Shown: positions 43,263 to 52,592, numbered from the stretch's first letter. The stretch is 64,000 nucleotides of DNA from Lentibacter sp. XHP0401 (GCF_025751535.1 NZ_JAOWLC010000001.1:62001-126000); one strand, 5' to 3'. Notes: generated by a model from the sequence alone, not told the origin. A program made the numbers and translations.

Positions 43263-43673
43263 ATGCGTAGTTCTCCATGTTTTCTTCTGGGTTGTATTGG
43301 CCTGGCCTTTGCAGGCTTGCCTGCGGGTGCGCAAGGCTTGCCAAGCCTGCCTTCAGGGCTTGCACCTGTGTTGTTGGAAGAGTTCATTGAGGTAAAGCCT
43401 GACGGCATGTTCACCTATGCGCGCTTTCGTTTTGTTGCGCCCGAGATCGGGCAGAGCGGTGCACAGGACTACGAAGCACTTGTAGAGGATTTCATGATGC
43501 TGTGTCAGGATTACGCGGTGCCAAGGCTCGTGGGCAACCCCGAGCACATTGACCGTGTGATTATTTCCTATGCTGACAGGGCGCTTGAGTTTGGTGTGTC
43601 TGATGCTGACGCGACGCAGTATTTCGAGCAATTTACGCTGCAAAACGACATCTGCATATGGGAGCAGTTTTGA
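43263..43673 (+). CDS. Small exported protein (DUF6497-like)
   Basis: This 136-residue protein has a signal peptide (MRSSPCFLLGCIGLAFAGLP, cut near AGAQG) and a compact domain ending NDICIWEQF. Two Cys (MMLCQDYAVPRL and NDICIWEQF) may pair. It resembles a group restricted to Rhodobacterales (DUF6497 as far as I can recall). The function is unknown. It lies 9 bases after pccB and is probably co-transcribed. Confidence 0.7.
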   Translation: MRSSPCFLLGCIGLAFAGLPAGAQGLPSLPSGLAPVLLEEFIEVKPDGMFTYARFRFVAPEIGQSGAQDYEALVEDFMMLCQDYAVPRLVGNPEHIDRVIISYADRALEFGVSDADATQYFEQFTLQNDICIWEQF

Positions 43674-43887
43674 TGCTAACACAATATGTTGCGGCTCAGA
43701 GTTTTTGCCGGAGGCTGTTTGCGGCTTTCTCGTCACAGGGTGGCGAGATCCCGCTGGGGCCATATCGGGGATTTCGCAAATCGGGTATATTACGCACATG
43801 CGCCTCATTCGGGGCGCGCATCTCATATGAGAGGCAGGACGGGGGAATTCCCCTGGTCATGTCCGAGCAAAAAAACAGGAGTAAAGA

Positions 43888-44037
43888 ATGTCCAAGACAC
43901 TTAAAGCCCTCTGCGCACTTGGCCTCGTGGCTACAGTTTCGGCCTGCGGCGGCAACAAAGCATCAGACGATGATTATGTTGTTGTTGACCCGGCACCAAT
44001 CTCTGTTGAGCCAACCTACACCGGCAAATACAAGTAA
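43888..44037 (+). CDS. Small lipoprotein, 49 residues
   Basis: This short frame has a lipoprotein signal (MSKTLKALCALGLVATVSAC) with Cys20 in VSAC and a short acidic mature part ending TGKYK. CAGGAG lies nine bases before the ATG. A hairpin follows the stop. The function is not known; it may be an envelope spacer peptide. Confidence 0.7.
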   Translation: MSKTLKALCALGLVATVSACGGNKASDDDYVVVDPAPISVEPTYTGKYK

Positions 44038-44045
44038 GACGACCT

Positions 44046-44073
44046 GGGAGCGGGCTTCACAGCCCGCTCTCCC
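44046..44073 (+). terminator. Hairpin after small lipoprotein gene
   Basis: GGGAGCGGGCT-TCAC-AGCCCGCTC with a following TCCC forms a long stem with one bulge. Only a weak T-run (TTGGCTTT) follows, so it may be an attenuator or stabilising 3' structure as well as a terminator. Confidence 0.5.
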
Positions 44074-44118
44074 TTGGCTTTGCCAGCACAGCGCAACCTC
44101 AAACATGGAGGGCGCATC

Positions 44119-44490
44119 ATGCTGAAGCATCGCGGCTTCCCGGGCCGGCTTTCTGGCACGGATTTCCAATTTGTCATTCGTCGTGCGAACCCTCGCGGGG
44201 TGACACCGATCACCGTGCGCGAGCGCTTTCGCGACCGCAGGCCTGCCGATAAGCGTGCGGATGTGGGGTTCATGGCTGCGCTTTGGGCGCAGTTCGGTGA
44301 TGAGCCGTTCGAGCGGGGCAATCTGGATGCAGGGCGGCTCTCGTGGTTGTTCGGGCGAGAGGTTGTCGCGGCTGAAGATCCGTTTGATCCTGCGAGCTAT
44401 GACGCGTTGTTGCGCATCAATGTGGATGTTGCCCAAGTGTCATTCCCCGATATTTTTGATGGCACCTACGTGGAAGAGGGGCAGGCATGA
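44119..44490 (+). CDS. Hypothetical protein, 123 residues
   Basis: The frame starts MLKHRGFPGRLSGTDFQFVI and is Arg-rich at the N-terminus and acidic at the C-terminus. No signal or membrane segment is seen, and I do not recognise the family. GGAGG lies before the ATG at 44119. It sits between two small lipoprotein genes within the pccB-pccA interval. A hairpin-rich region follows. Confidence 0.55.
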   Translation: MLKHRGFPGRLSGTDFQFVIRRANPRGVTPITVRERFRDRRPADKRADVGFMAALWAQFGDEPFERGNLDAGRLSWLFGREVVAAEDPFDPASYDALLRINVDVAQVSFPDIFDGTYVEEGQA

Positions 44491-44594
44491 TTTTGCCGAT
44501 CGCCTCTTCATTTGAGCAGGGAACGGCTCATTTCCGTGCTGTTCGAACATGTCCTCTTCCGCCGCATTCGCGCTCATGCAAGGTTGCTGGAGTG

Positions 44595-44693
44595 ATGGTT
44601 GCCCGACCTCGGGCGCAGAGTATCTTCTCTGCCTGTTACCCTTCCCCTGCAGGGCGTTGCAGCTGCCCCCAAGGCTGCGCGCCCTGCTTTTTT
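44595..44693 (+). ncRNA. Candidate small RNA with three stem-loops and terminator
   Basis: GCCCGA-CC-TCGGGC (44601-44614) and GCAGAG-TATCTT-CTCTGC (44615-44632) are perfect stems. They are followed by a long third stem GCAGGGCG with CGCCCTGC (44649-44656 with 44680-44687), inner GCAGC with GCTGC, and a run of six T. It may be a stand-alone sRNA or the processed 3' UTR of the gene ending at 44490. The 5' end is not known. Confidence 0.5.
44649..44693 (+). terminator. Intrinsic terminator in pccB-pccA interval
   Basis: An 8-base stem plus 5-base inner stem with a CCCC-containing loop is followed by TTTTTT. It is the strongest terminator in this interval and separates the upstream small genes from the next lipoprotein gene and pccA. 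Confidence 0.8.
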
Positions 44694-44827
44694 CCTGCCA
44701 CAGGTGGCGGTAATTCGCTTAGTGGCGACTTGGCAGCGCGGCCGCTAATGTCTAGTTCTTGGCATATAGGAGTCGCAAAGACGGCTCGGAATAAATCGAG
44801 ACACAAATCAAGACGAGGCAAAGAGAC

Positions 44828-45034
44828 ATGCAAACAGTTACAAAATGGGTTGCGGCCCTCAGCACGGCAGCACTTCTCAGTGGGTGCGGAGACACGTTTG
44901 GCGAGCAGGCCCTCATGGGCGGCGGAGCAGGTGTTGCGGCGGCGGCTGTCACCAAAGGCGACCTTGCCACAGGCGCAATTATCGGTGCCGTCGGCAACGT
45001 GGCCTATTGCCAGCAATACCCGTCACGCTGCTAA
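44828..45034 (+). CDS. Small glycine-rich lipoprotein, 68 residues
   Basis: This frame has a lipoprotein signal (ALLSGCGDT, Cys20) and a Gly/Ala-rich mature part (ALMGGGAGVAAAAVTKGDLA, then IIGAVGNVAYC) like a glycine zipper. It ends CQQYPSRC. Small proteins of this type sit in the outer membrane or periplasm. An intrinsic terminator follows its stop. No role is known. Confidence 0.75.
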   Translation: MQTVTKWVAALSTAALLSGCGDTFGEQALMGGGAGVAAAAVTKGDLATGAIIGAVGNVAYCQQYPSRC

Positions 45035-45075
45035 AGGCGTAGCGACCGCCCTGCGAGGGGCCAGAAATAACCTGA

Positions 45076-45111
45076 AACCAGCTTCGGAGTTTTCCGATGC
45101 TGGTTTTTTTT
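45076..45111 (+). terminator. Intrinsic terminator before pccA
   Basis: AACCAGC with GCTGGTT, inner CGGA with TCCG, and a run of T to 45111. It ends the small lipoprotein transcript, so pccA needs its own promoter in the next 65 bases or read-through. Confidence 0.8.
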
Positions 45112-45177
45112 GTGATCAAACACATGACGAAATAAGTGCGCGCACGATAATTGCCCGCACCAAAGAGGGGACGGACC

Positions 45178-47223
45178 ATGTTTAAGAAAATCCTGATTGC
45201 AAACCGTGGCGAGATTGCATGCCGTGTGATCAAGACCGCGAAGAAAATGGGGATCAAGACGGTTGCGATCTATTCTGATGCCGACCGTCAGGCACTGCAT
45301 GTGCAAATGGCCGATGAAGCTGTTCATATCGGCCCGCCGCCTGCGAACCAGTCCTATATTGTGATCGACAATGTGATGCGCGCAATCAAGGAAACGGGGG
45401 CCGAGGCGGTTCACCCGGGTTATGGCTTCCTTTCGGAGAACGCGAAGTTTGCCGAGGCGCTTGAGGCCGCTGGCGTGGCTTTCATCGGCCCACCTGTTGG
45501 CGCGATCGAGAAGATGGGTGACAAGATCACCTCCAAGAAGATCGCTCAAGAGGCCAAAGTCAGCACGGTTCCGGGCTATATGGGGCTGATTGCCGATGCA
45601 GACGAGGCGGTGAAGATTTCAAACGAAGTTGGCTACCCCGTTATGATCAAGGCCTCCGCTGGCGGCGGTGGCAAGGGTATGCGGATTGCGTGGAACGATG
45701 AAGAGGCGCGCGAGGGCTTCCAGAGCAGCAAGAACGAAGCGGCCAACTCTTTTGGTGATGACCGTATTTTCATTGAGAAGTTCATCACCCAGCCGCGCCA
45801 TATTGAAATTCAAGTGCTCTGTGACAGCCACGGCAACGGTATTTATCTGGGCGAGCGCGAATGCTCGATCCAGCGCCGTCAGCAGAAGGTTGTGGAAGAA
45901 GCGCCATCGCCATTCCTTGATGAGGCAACACGCAAGGCGATGGGCGAACAGTCTGTCGCGCTGGCGAAAGCTGTGAACTATGCCAGCGCCGGCACGGTTG
46001 AATTTATCGTGGATGGTGCCAAGAACTTCTATTTCCTTGAAATGAACACGCGCTTGCAGGTGGAGCATCCTGTGACCGAGCTGATCACGGGTGTTGATCT
46101 TGTTGAGCAGATGATCCGCGTAGCTTACGGCGAGAAGCTTGCCATGGCGCAAAAGGATGTGACGCTGACAGGCTGGGCGATTGAAAACCGTCTGTATGCG
46201 GAAGACCCTTACCGGGGCTTCCTGCCTTCCATTGGCCGCCTGACACGCTATCGCCCGCCGCAGGAAACTGCCTCTGGCCCGCTTCTCAGCAGCGGCAAGT
46301 GGCAGGGTGATGCGCCAGCGGGTGACTTTGCTGTGCGCAATGATACCGGTGTTTACGAGGGCGGTGAGATCTCGATGTTTTATGACCCGATGATTGCCAA
46401 GCTTTGCACATGGGCGCCCACACGCGGTGAGGCGATTGCCCATATGCGCGACGCGCTTGACGGGTTTGAGCTTGAAGGGATCGGCCACAACCTGCCGTTC
46501 CTTTCGGCGGTGATGGATCACGATATTTTCATCAAGGGCGAGATGACGACAGCCTTTATTGAAGAGCAGTATCCCGATGGCTTTGAGGGTGTTGAGCTGG
46601 GCGAGGATGCCCTGCGCGCGATTGCCGCCAGCGCGGCGGCGATGCACCGTGTGGCCGAGATCCGCCGCACGCGTGTTTCGGGGCGGATGGACAACCACGA
46701 GCGGGTTGTTGGTAGCGATTGGGTTGTGAGCCTTCAAGGGCAGGACTTCCCCGTGCGCATCGAGGCGGATAAGGCCGGATCGACCGTGCACTTTGAGGAT
46801 GGTTCTTCGCAGCGCGTGGCCTCGGATTGGACCCCCGGCCAGCAGCTTGCGCGCCTTAGCGTGGGTGATGGCACACTGGTGCTGAAAGTTGGCAAGATCT
46901 CGGGCGGGTTCCGCATCCGCAGCCGTGGCGCTGATTTGAAGGTGCATGTGCGCACGCCGCGCCAGGCCGAGTTGGCAAGGCTGATGCCTGAAAAAGTTGC
47001 GCCTGATACGTCAAAACTTTTGCTCTGCCCAATGCCTGGGCTGATTGTGAAAATCAACGTGGAAGAGGGCGACGAAGTGCAGGACGGCCAAGCGCTTTGC
47101 ACCGTTGAAGCCATGAAAATGGAAAACATCCTGCGCGCCGAGCGTAAGGGGGTTGTCTCCAAGATCAATGCGGCGCCGGGTGACAGCTTGGCTGTTGATG
47201 AAGTGATTATGGAGTTCGAATAA
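45178..47223 (+). CDS. pccA: Propionyl-CoA carboxylase, biotin carboxylase/biotin carrier (alpha) subunit
   Basis: This 681-residue protein has the biotin carboxylase domain (FKKILIANRGEIACRVI at the start, ATP-grasp loop KASAGGGGKGMRIAW, ECSIQRRQQKVVEE), the BT linker and the C-terminal biotin carrier with EAMKME (Lys about 647). It carboxylates biotin with ATP and bicarbonate for PccB. The ATG at 45178 follows AGGGG; the open frame extends nine codons further but without conserved residues. It is separated from pccB by four small genes. Confidence 0.96.
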   Translation: MFKKILIANRGEIACRVIKTAKKMGIKTVAIYSDADRQALHVQMADEAVHIGPPPANQSYIVIDNVMRAIKETGAEAVHPGYGFLSENAKFAEALEAAGVAFIGPPVGAIEKMGDKITSKKIAQEAKVSTVPGYMGLIADADEAVKISNEVGYPVMIKASAGGGGKGMRIAWNDEEAREGFQSSKNEAANSFGDDRIFIEKFITQPRHIEIQVLCDSHGNGIYLGERECSIQRRQQKVVEEAPSPFLDEATRKAMGEQSVALAKAVNYASAGTVEFIVDGAKNFYFLEMNTRLQVEHPVTELITGVDLVEQMIRVAYGEKLAMAQKDVTLTGWAIENRLYAEDPYRGFLPSIGRLTRYRPPQETASGPLLSSGKWQGDAPAGDFAVRNDTGVYEGGEISMFYDPMIAKLCTWAPTRGEAIAHMRDALDGFELEGIGHNLPFLSAVMDHDIFIKGEMTTAFIEEQYPDGFEGVELGEDALRAIAASAAAMHRVAEIRRTRVSGRMDNHERVVGSDWVVSLQGQDFPVRIEADKAGSTVHFEDGSSQRVASDWTPGQQLARLSVGDGTLVLKVGKISGGFRIRSRGADLKVHVRTPRQAELARLMPEKVAPDTSKLLLCPMPGLIVKINVEEGDEVQDGQALCTVEAMKMENILRAERKGVVSKINAAPGDSLAVDEVIMEFE

Positions 47224-47319
47224 GTCCTATGCCCCAAAGCCCCACATATGCGTCAAGAAACCCTAAAGGTTTTGGCGTTACTCTGAGCAGGGTTTTGCCT
47301 TGCTTGGAGGGGCTTTGGA

Positions 47320-47820
47320 ATGCGCAAATTCATAACGTGCCTTTTGGCCGCTCTGCTGACAGCAGGTTGCGAACTCGACCGCGAAGAGGATGTGAAAACG
47401 CTTTTGTCTTCAAGGCTCTATATTTTGACGACAATGCATTTTACGTCCAAGAGCAGCTGCACGGCGGCGGTGTTTACGCTGGCTCTGGGCGAGTTTCGCA
47501 AAGGGTATTATCTGGCCGAGACGCTCGACACCGCGCTGGAGCGGATACGCGATCAGGAACCGGTGCAATTTGCGCTGGAGGGATTGAACCCCAACCAGAT
47601 CACCGAGGCGATCATGAGCCGCGATCTCTCAAATGGCCTGGGGTTGATCTCGTCTGGCATAGGGCCCGCGCGCGACTGCATGGATGCGAAGATTTCGCGG
47701 GGCTATTATCGCGTGCTGCTTTCGGAGCAAACACAGATGGTCTATTTGCCCGAAGAGAACGCGCTTTTGCTCCTTTATCCGCCCGAGAGGCTGGCGTTTT
47801 TTCTGCGCGGAAACGTCTGA
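47320..47820 (+). CDS. Lipoprotein of unknown function between pccA and mutase
   Basis: This 166-residue protein has a lipoprotein signal (CLLAALLTAGCELDR, Cys17). The mature part has paired Cys (KSSCTAAVF and ARDCMDAK) and no recognised domain. TTGGAGGGG lies just upstream of the ATG. It converges with a DUF4174 gene, 4 bases between the stops. I do not recognise the family. Confidence 0.7.
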   Translation: MRKFITCLLAALLTAGCELDREEDVKTLLSSRLYILTTMHFTSKSSCTAAVFTLALGEFRKGYYLAETLDTALERIRDQEPVQFALEGLNPNQITEAIMSRDLSNGLGLISSGIGPARDCMDAKISRGYYRVLLSEQTQMVYLPEENALLLLYPPERLAFFLRGNV

Positions 47821-47824
47821 GCCG

Positions 47825-48274
47825 TCAGTTTGTGCCTAAGCGCCTATCGCGCACTTCTTGCTGGCGCAAGGGGAGCTTGTCGATTGAGCGGGAGATTTCG
47901 CGCACGTTCCAGGGTAGCGGTTTGCGCAGGTATACTTGCCCGTCTTTGCCAACCAGCATCAACATAAATCCGCGCGGGCGGTATTGGGTGCGCAGCGCGC
48001 TTTTCAGGGCGGGGTCGGAATCCAGCACGATCTTCACATCACGTTCGGCCAGATCATCTGGGCGTTCGGCCAGAAGCTCGATCTGTTCGATGAACCGCGG
48101 ATCGGCATCGCTTTCGGCGAAGACAATGACGAGCCTGTTTGTCCATAAAAATCGAGACAAATCTGCCTCTTCGGTGGCAACAAGCATGTCCTCAGGCAGC
48201 TCTGCACGGAGACTTTCGGCCTGTGCGAAGCTCGCGAAAAAGACTGCAATTCCAAAGCTTAAGACACGTAACAT
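47825..48274 (-). CDS. Exported DUF4174 protein
   Basis: This 149-residue protein has a signal peptide (MLRVLSFGIAVFFASFAQAE) and a thioredoxin-like domain as in DUF4174: WTNRLVIVFAESDADPRFIE, VKIVLDSDPAL, RPRGFMLMLVGKDGQVYLRK. The Cys pair of thioredoxins is missing, so it does not act as a disulfide enzyme. The function is unknown. It is the only minus-strand gene between pccB and the mutase. Confidence 0.8.
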   Translation of the reverse strand: MLRVLSFGIAVFFASFAQAESLRAELPEDMLVATEEADLSRFLWTNRLVIVFAESDADPRFIEQIELLAERPDDLAERDVKIVLDSDPALKSALRTQYRPRGFMLMLVGKDGQVYLRKPLPWNVREISRSIDKLPLRQQEVRDRRLGTN

Positions 48275-48449
48275 AGGCCCTCCTGTTGGCTATGATATAG
48301 GCGCTTTAACCTGCATTACGATAGAAAAAGCACCCCATCACGATTTTTCGATGCTGTTAAGTGCTTGCTTAGCATCTGTAAGCCACACTCTGTCCCAAAG
48401 AACCGGCTCTGCGCGCGAGTGCGTGCAGTCCAATGAGGGGCTGAGCAAA

Positions 48450-49394
48450 ATGCAGATTATCTTCCATCTCGGTGCACACCGCAGTGCCACAACGACGTTT
48501 CAACACTACATGCGCAGTCATGCGGCTGGGCTCAGCACACTCGGGATCGGGTTTTGGGGGCCGCAGCGTTTGAGAGGCGGCGGTTTGTTTGACGGGCTTT
48601 ATGCGGGGCCAAACGGAAGTGTGAGCGATGACGCGATCGCGGCAGCAAAACCACGGATTGCCCGTGCGCTGGCCGTAGCACACGCCCGGGGCATGCGGTA
48701 CCTTGTGATCAGCGATGAAAATGCGCTCGGGTCTGTCAAAGGCAATTTGCGCCACGCTTCGCTTTACCCGGATGCATTGAGCCGCTTGCAAGGTTTTGCG
48801 CGGGCACTTGACCGCCCTGTTGACAAGGTGCTGCTCGGGATGCGCCCGCTGGACAGCTACTGGAGCTCGGCCATTGCCTATGGGGTGAAACGTGGGGCGG
48901 CTTTGCCTGACGATGTCCGGCTTGATGCCATTGCCAACAGTAAACGCAGCTGGCGCGATGTGGTTTGTGATGTGGTCGAGGCTTTTGACGGGGCTGATAT
49001 CGAGCTGCACAGCTTTGCGGAGTTTGCCGATTACCCTGACACGCGCTTGGCGCTGGCGCTGGCCAGTAGTGCCACGCTGCCAACGGCAAAACGCGGGGTC
49101 AGATTGAATGCTGCGCCCGATCTTGAGGGGCTGCGCGCCTGCCTCAGTGACCGTGGCGCGACGACAAATGCGCTGCCAAGCGGAAAGGGGCGCTGGCTGC
49201 CTTTCACAGCGGCTCAAAGCGCCGTGCTTGCCGAACGCCACGCAGACGATGTGTTCTGGTGTGTGTCGGGCGCGGGCGGCATTGCCAAATGGATTGACGT
49301 AAAAGAGCCAAGAGAAGCAGGCATAAGTCTGACCGTGGCTGCAAGAAGAGGACATATCTATGACCAAGCGAGACACATGGGCCAAACAGGCTGA
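48450..49394 (+). CDS. Sulfotransferase-like protein overlapping the mutase gene
   Basis: This 314-residue protein begins [20 protein letters not shown], a P-loop-like PAPS-binding motif (GAHRSATT, compare GxxRSGTT) of sulfotransferases. The rest shows [28 protein letters not shown] and a C-terminal domain with weak conservation. Similar proteins occur in Roseobacters, mostly called hypothetical or sulfotransferase. GAGGGG lies eight bases before the ATG. Its 3' end overlaps the mutase gene by 35 bases, so it is probably co-transcribed with it. Confidence 0.65.
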   Translation: MQIIFHLGAHRSATTTFQHYMRSHAAGLSTLGIGFWGPQRLRGGGLFDGLYAGPNGSVSDDAIAAAKPRIARALAVAHARGMRYLVISDENALGSVKGNLRHASLYPDALSRLQGFARALDRPVDKVLLGMRPLDSYWSSAIAYGVKRGAALPDDVRLDAIANSKRSWRDVVCDVVEAFDGADIELHSFAEFADYPDTRLALALASSATLPTAKRGVRLNAAPDLEGLRACLSDRGATTNALPSGKGRWLPFTAAQSAVLAERHADDVFWCVSGAGGIAKWIDVKEPREAGISLTVAARRGHIYDQARHMGQTG

Positions 49395-51486
49395 AAAAGA
49401 GCTGCGCGGACGCAGTCTTGAGGATCTGACGTGGAAGACGCTCGAAGACATCGAGGTGAAGCCCGTTTATTTTGAGGAAGACCTTGAGGGCATGAGCCAC
49501 CTTGGTTCTATTCCCGGATTTGAGCCGTTTACGCGCGGCGTGAAATCTACCATGTATGCAGGCCGCCCTTGGACGATCCGCCAATATGCGGGCTTCTCCA
49601 CTGCCGAGGAAAGCAACGCCTTTTACCGCAGGGCGCTGGCCGCAGGGCAGCAGGGCGTTTCTGTGGCCTTTGATCTGGCCACGCACCGTGGATATGACAG
49701 TGACCATCCCCGCGTTGTCGGCGATGTGGGCAAGGCGGGCGTTGCGATTGACTCGGTCGAGGATATGAAAATCCTCTTTGATGGTATTCCGCTTGATCAG
49801 GTTTCTGTGTCAATGACCATGAACGGCGCGGTAATCCCGATCCTTGCGAGTTTTATTGTGACAGGGGAAGAGCAGGGGCATGACCGCTCTGTTCTGTCGG
49901 GCACGATCCAAAACGATATTCTCAAAGAGTTCATGGTGCGCAACACCTATATTTACCCGCCCGAACCAAGCATGAAGATCATTTCGGACATCATCGAGTT
50001 TACCTCAAACGAGATGCCAAAATTCAACTCGATCTCGATTTCGGGCTACCACATGCAGGAAGCAGGCGCGAACCTTGTGCAGGAGTTGGCCTATACGCTG
50101 GCGGACGGGCGCGAATATGTGCGCGCGGCGATTGAGGCGGGGATGGATGTCGACAAATTCGCGGGGCGGCTCAGCTTCTTCTTTGCGATTGGCATGAACT
50201 TTTTTATGGAGGCCGCCAAGCTGCGCGCTGCGCGTCTTCTGTGGCACAGGATCATGACTGAGTTTGACGCCAAATCCGAGCGCTCCAAAATGCTGCGCAC
50301 CCACTGCCAGACATCGGGTGTGAGTTTGCAGGAGCAAGACCCTTACAACAACGTGATCCGCACGGCGTATGAAGCGATGGCGGCTGCGCTTGGTGGCACA
50401 CAGAGCTTGCATACCAATGCGCTTGACGAGGCGATTGCGCTGCCAACAGAATTCAGTTCGCGGATTGCCCGCAACACCCAGCTGATTTTGCAGGAAGAAA
50501 CCGGCATCTCCAATGTCGTGGATCCGCTGGCGGGCTCTTACTATGTTGAAAGCCTCACGAGCGAGTTGGCCGAGAAGGCCTGGGCCTTGATGGAAGAAGT
50601 TGAAGAGATGGGCGGGATGACCAAGGCTGTGGCCTCGGGCATGCCCAAGCTGCGCATCGAGGAAAGTGCTGCGCGCCGCCAGGCCAAGATCGACCGTGGC
50701 GAAGAGGTGATTGTGGGCGTGAATAAATACCGCCTCGCCAAGGAAGACGCGATCGACATTCTGGATGTGGACAACGTGGCGGTGCGCGAAAATCAGGTGA
50801 AGCGCCTGGCCAGTATTCGTGCGAGCCGCGATGAGGCCGCCTGTGAAGCCGCTTTGGCCGAGCTTTCGCGCCGTGCGAAAGACGGTGGAAACCTGCTTGA
50901 AGCAGCTGTCGAGGCCGCGCGCGCGCGCGCCTCTGTAGGAGAGATCAGCATGGCTATGGAAAAAGAATTCGGCCGCCATAGAGCCGAAGTCAAGACGCTC
51001 GCGGGCGTCTATGGTGCGGCCTATGAAGGCGACGAGGGCTTTGCCAAAATTCAGGCAAGCATTGAAGCCTTTGCCGAGGAAGAAGGCCGCAGGCCACGCT
51101 TGCTTGTGGTGAAAATGGGTCAGGACGGACATGACCGTGGCGCGAAAGTGATTGCAACGGCCTTTGCCGATATCGGATTTGATGTGGATGTTGGCCCTCT
51201 TTTCCAGACTCCTGAGGAAGCTGCGCAAGATGCCATCGACAACGATGTGCATGTGATCGGAATTTCATCTCAGGCAGCGGGACACAAGACTCTTGCGCCG
51301 CAGCTCATTGAGGAACTGAAGGCCAAAGACGCAGGTGATATCATTGTCATTTGTGGTGGGGTTATTCCGCAGCAGGATTACGAGTTTCTCAAGAAAGCGG
51401 GCGTAAAGGCGATTTTCGGGCCAGGAACAAACATTCCTGAGGCGGCGGAAGATATCCTGCGGATCATCCGTGAGGCGCGCGGGTAA
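49360..51486 (+). CDS. Methylmalonyl-CoA mutase
   Basis: This 708-residue protein has the mutase TIM-barrel ([46 protein letters not shown]) and the C-terminal B12 domain with DGHDRG at about 585-590 ([20 protein letters not shown]). It converts (R)-methylmalonyl-CoA to succinyl-CoA with adenosylcobalamin. It completes the propionyl-CoA route with PccAB. A methylmalonyl-CoA epimerase and a MeaB chaperone are not seen in the window. Confidence 0.97.
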   Translation: MTKRDTWAKQAEKELRGRSLEDLTWKTLEDIEVKPVYFEEDLEGMSHLGSIPGFEPFTRGVKSTMYAGRPWTIRQYAGFSTAEESNAFYRRALAAGQQGVSVAFDLATHRGYDSDHPRVVGDVGKAGVAIDSVEDMKILFDGIPLDQVSVSMTMNGAVIPILASFIVTGEEQGHDRSVLSGTIQNDILKEFMVRNTYIYPPEPSMKIISDIIEFTSNEMPKFNSISISGYHMQEAGANLVQELAYTLADGREYVRAAIEAGMDVDKFAGRLSFFFAIGMNFFMEAAKLRAARLLWHRIMTEFDAKSERSKMLRTHCQTSGVSLQEQDPYNNVIRTAYEAMAAALGGTQSLHTNALDEAIALPTEFSSRIARNTQLILQEETGISNVVDPLAGSYYVESLTSELAEKAWALMEEVEEMGGMTKAVASGMPKLRIEESAARRQAKIDRGEEVIVGVNKYRLAKEDAIDILDVDNVAVRENQVKRLASIRASRDEAACEAALAELSRRAKDGGNLLEAAVEAARARASVGEISMAMEKEFGRHRAEVKTLAGVYGAAYEGDEGFAKIQASIEAFAEEEGRRPRLLVVKMGQDGHDRGAKVIATAFADIGFDVDVGPLFQTPEEAAQDAIDNDVHVIGISSQAAGHKTLAPQLIEELKAKDAGDIIVICGGVIPQQDYEFLKKAGVKAIFGPGTNIPEAAEDILRIIREARG

Positions 51487-51504
51487 GAGAGCGAGGGCAG
51501 CTGC

Positions 51505-52116
51505 ATGACTTATGAGTTTGACCATCTGGTGATCACGGCGGATACGCTTGAAAACGGTGTGGTATGGGCGGAAGAACACCTTGGTGTGCCGCTTCAGGAC
51601 GGTGGAAAACATGCGCGTTACGGCACGCACAATGCGCTTTTGGGGTTGGCCGACGGGCTGTACCTTGAGGTTATCGCGGTTGATCCGGAGGCGGAGCCGC
51701 CGAGCGGACCCCGCCTGTTCGGGCTCGACACCTTCAACGGACCACCGCGTTTGGAAACTTGGGTGTGCCGTGCCTCGGGGCTGGCTGATCTTGCGTTGCC
51801 CAAAGGGTTTGAGCGCGTTGTGTTGCTCACGCGCGGAACACTGAGCTGGGATATGGCAGAGGCAACGGGGGGAATGTTGCCTTTTGGTCAGTGCCATCCT
51901 GGTCTGATTGATTGGGGCACAACACCGCATCCCGCGGCGTCGCTTTCATCGTCCGGATTGAAGCTGCTGAACCTGACCTTGGCGCACCCTGATGTGACTG
52001 GTTTGAAAGCTGCTTTGGAGCCGCTGGAAGACGCGCGAGTGTGTACTGAAAAAGCGGATGTGCCGCTGGTTTCGGCTGAATTTGAAACCGCGGATGGCCG
52101 GAAAATAACCTTGTGA
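51505..52116 (+). CDS. VOC-superfamily (glyoxalase-like) protein
   Basis: This 203-residue protein has a glyoxalase-like fold start (YEFDHLVITADTLENGVVWA) and matching second half. The length and the LETWVCRASGLADLAL segment fit the Glyoxalase_3 group, not the shorter methylmalonyl-CoA epimerase. The substrate is unknown. It lies 18 bases after the mutase and its stop overlaps the next start. Confidence 0.8.
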   Translation: MTYEFDHLVITADTLENGVVWAEEHLGVPLQDGGKHARYGTHNALLGLADGLYLEVIAVDPEAEPPSGPRLFGLDTFNGPPRLETWVCRASGLADLALPKGFERVVLLTRGTLSWDMAEATGGMLPFGQCHPGLIDWGTTPHPAASLSSSGLKLLNLTLAHPDVTGLKAALEPLEDARVCTEKADVPLVSAEFETADGRKITL

Positions 52117-52592
52117 GTGTGCGTTTGGCCAAAGCCCGTGATGCGCCGGCTATTGCAGTGATTTGGAACAGGATTATTCGTGAGACGCTGGCGACTTTCA
52201 CCACCGTGGAAAAAGATGCGGATGCGCTGGCAGAGACAATTCGAACTGAACCGAAGCGCTGGTGTGTTGCGACGGTTGAAAGTGTTGTCGTCGGTTTTGC
52301 CTGCTACTCTCAGTTTCGCGGTGGGCCAGGATATGCACATTCAATGGAGTACACCGTCCATCTCGCCGAAGCTGCCAGACAGCGCGGGCTCGGGCGCGCG
52401 CTTTTGACGGCCATAGAGAGGGCCGCAAAAGCTGAGGGTGCACATTCGCTCTACGGCGGAGTGAGCGGGGCAAACCCTGAAGGGCTGGCATTTCACGCGA
52501 AAACCGGCTTCACGCTGCTCGCGATACTGCCTGAGGTGGGCCGCAAAAAAGACCAATGGATCGACTTGCATCTTTATCAGAAATTTCTCTGA
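52113..52592 (+). CDS. GNAT acetyltransferase, phosphinothricin/methionine-sulfone type
   Basis: This 159-residue protein has the Pat/Bar pattern: AIAVIWNRIIRETLATFTT, EYTVHLAEAARQRGLGRAL (acetyl-CoA loop) and ALTGFTLL-type end (FHAKTGFTLLAILPEVGRK). Such enzymes acetylate amino-acid analogues. The start is GTG at 52113 within the stop of the previous gene. Confidence 0.85.
   Translation: MSVRLAKARDAPAIAVIWNRIIRETLATFTTVEKDADALAETIRTEPKRWCVATVESVVVGFACYSQFRGGPGYAHSMEYTVHLAEAARQRGLGRALLTAIERAAKAEGAHSLYGGVSGANPEGLAFHAKTGFTLLAILPEVGRKKDQWIDLHLYQKFL

Larger units (their letters stand above)
44491..44827. other. Gene-free stretch containing a structured RNA region
   Basis: No good protein gene is seen; the open frame that starts at 44487 runs through a terminator and is not credible. 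Three stem-loops in a row lie at 44601-44693 (entered separately). A weak promoter for the next lipoprotein gene may be TTGGCA at about 44730. Confidence 0.45.

Noticed and set aside
44487-45185. Plus-strand frame of 232 codons starting in the stop of the 123-residue gene
   Set aside because: It runs through an intrinsic terminator, a lipoprotein gene and a second terminator; codon content is not protein-like.
45619-46947. 442-codon minus-strand frame opposite pccA
   Set aside because: Shadow of pccA, which has every expected motif.
47229-48449. Upstream part of a 721-codon plus-strand frame
   Set aside because: It overlaps a lipoprotein gene in another frame and a DUF4174 gene on the other strand; only the part from 48450 has protein-like features.
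50005-51252. 415-codon minus-strand frame opposite the mutase gene
   Set aside because: Shadow of the mutase gene; no domain recognised.
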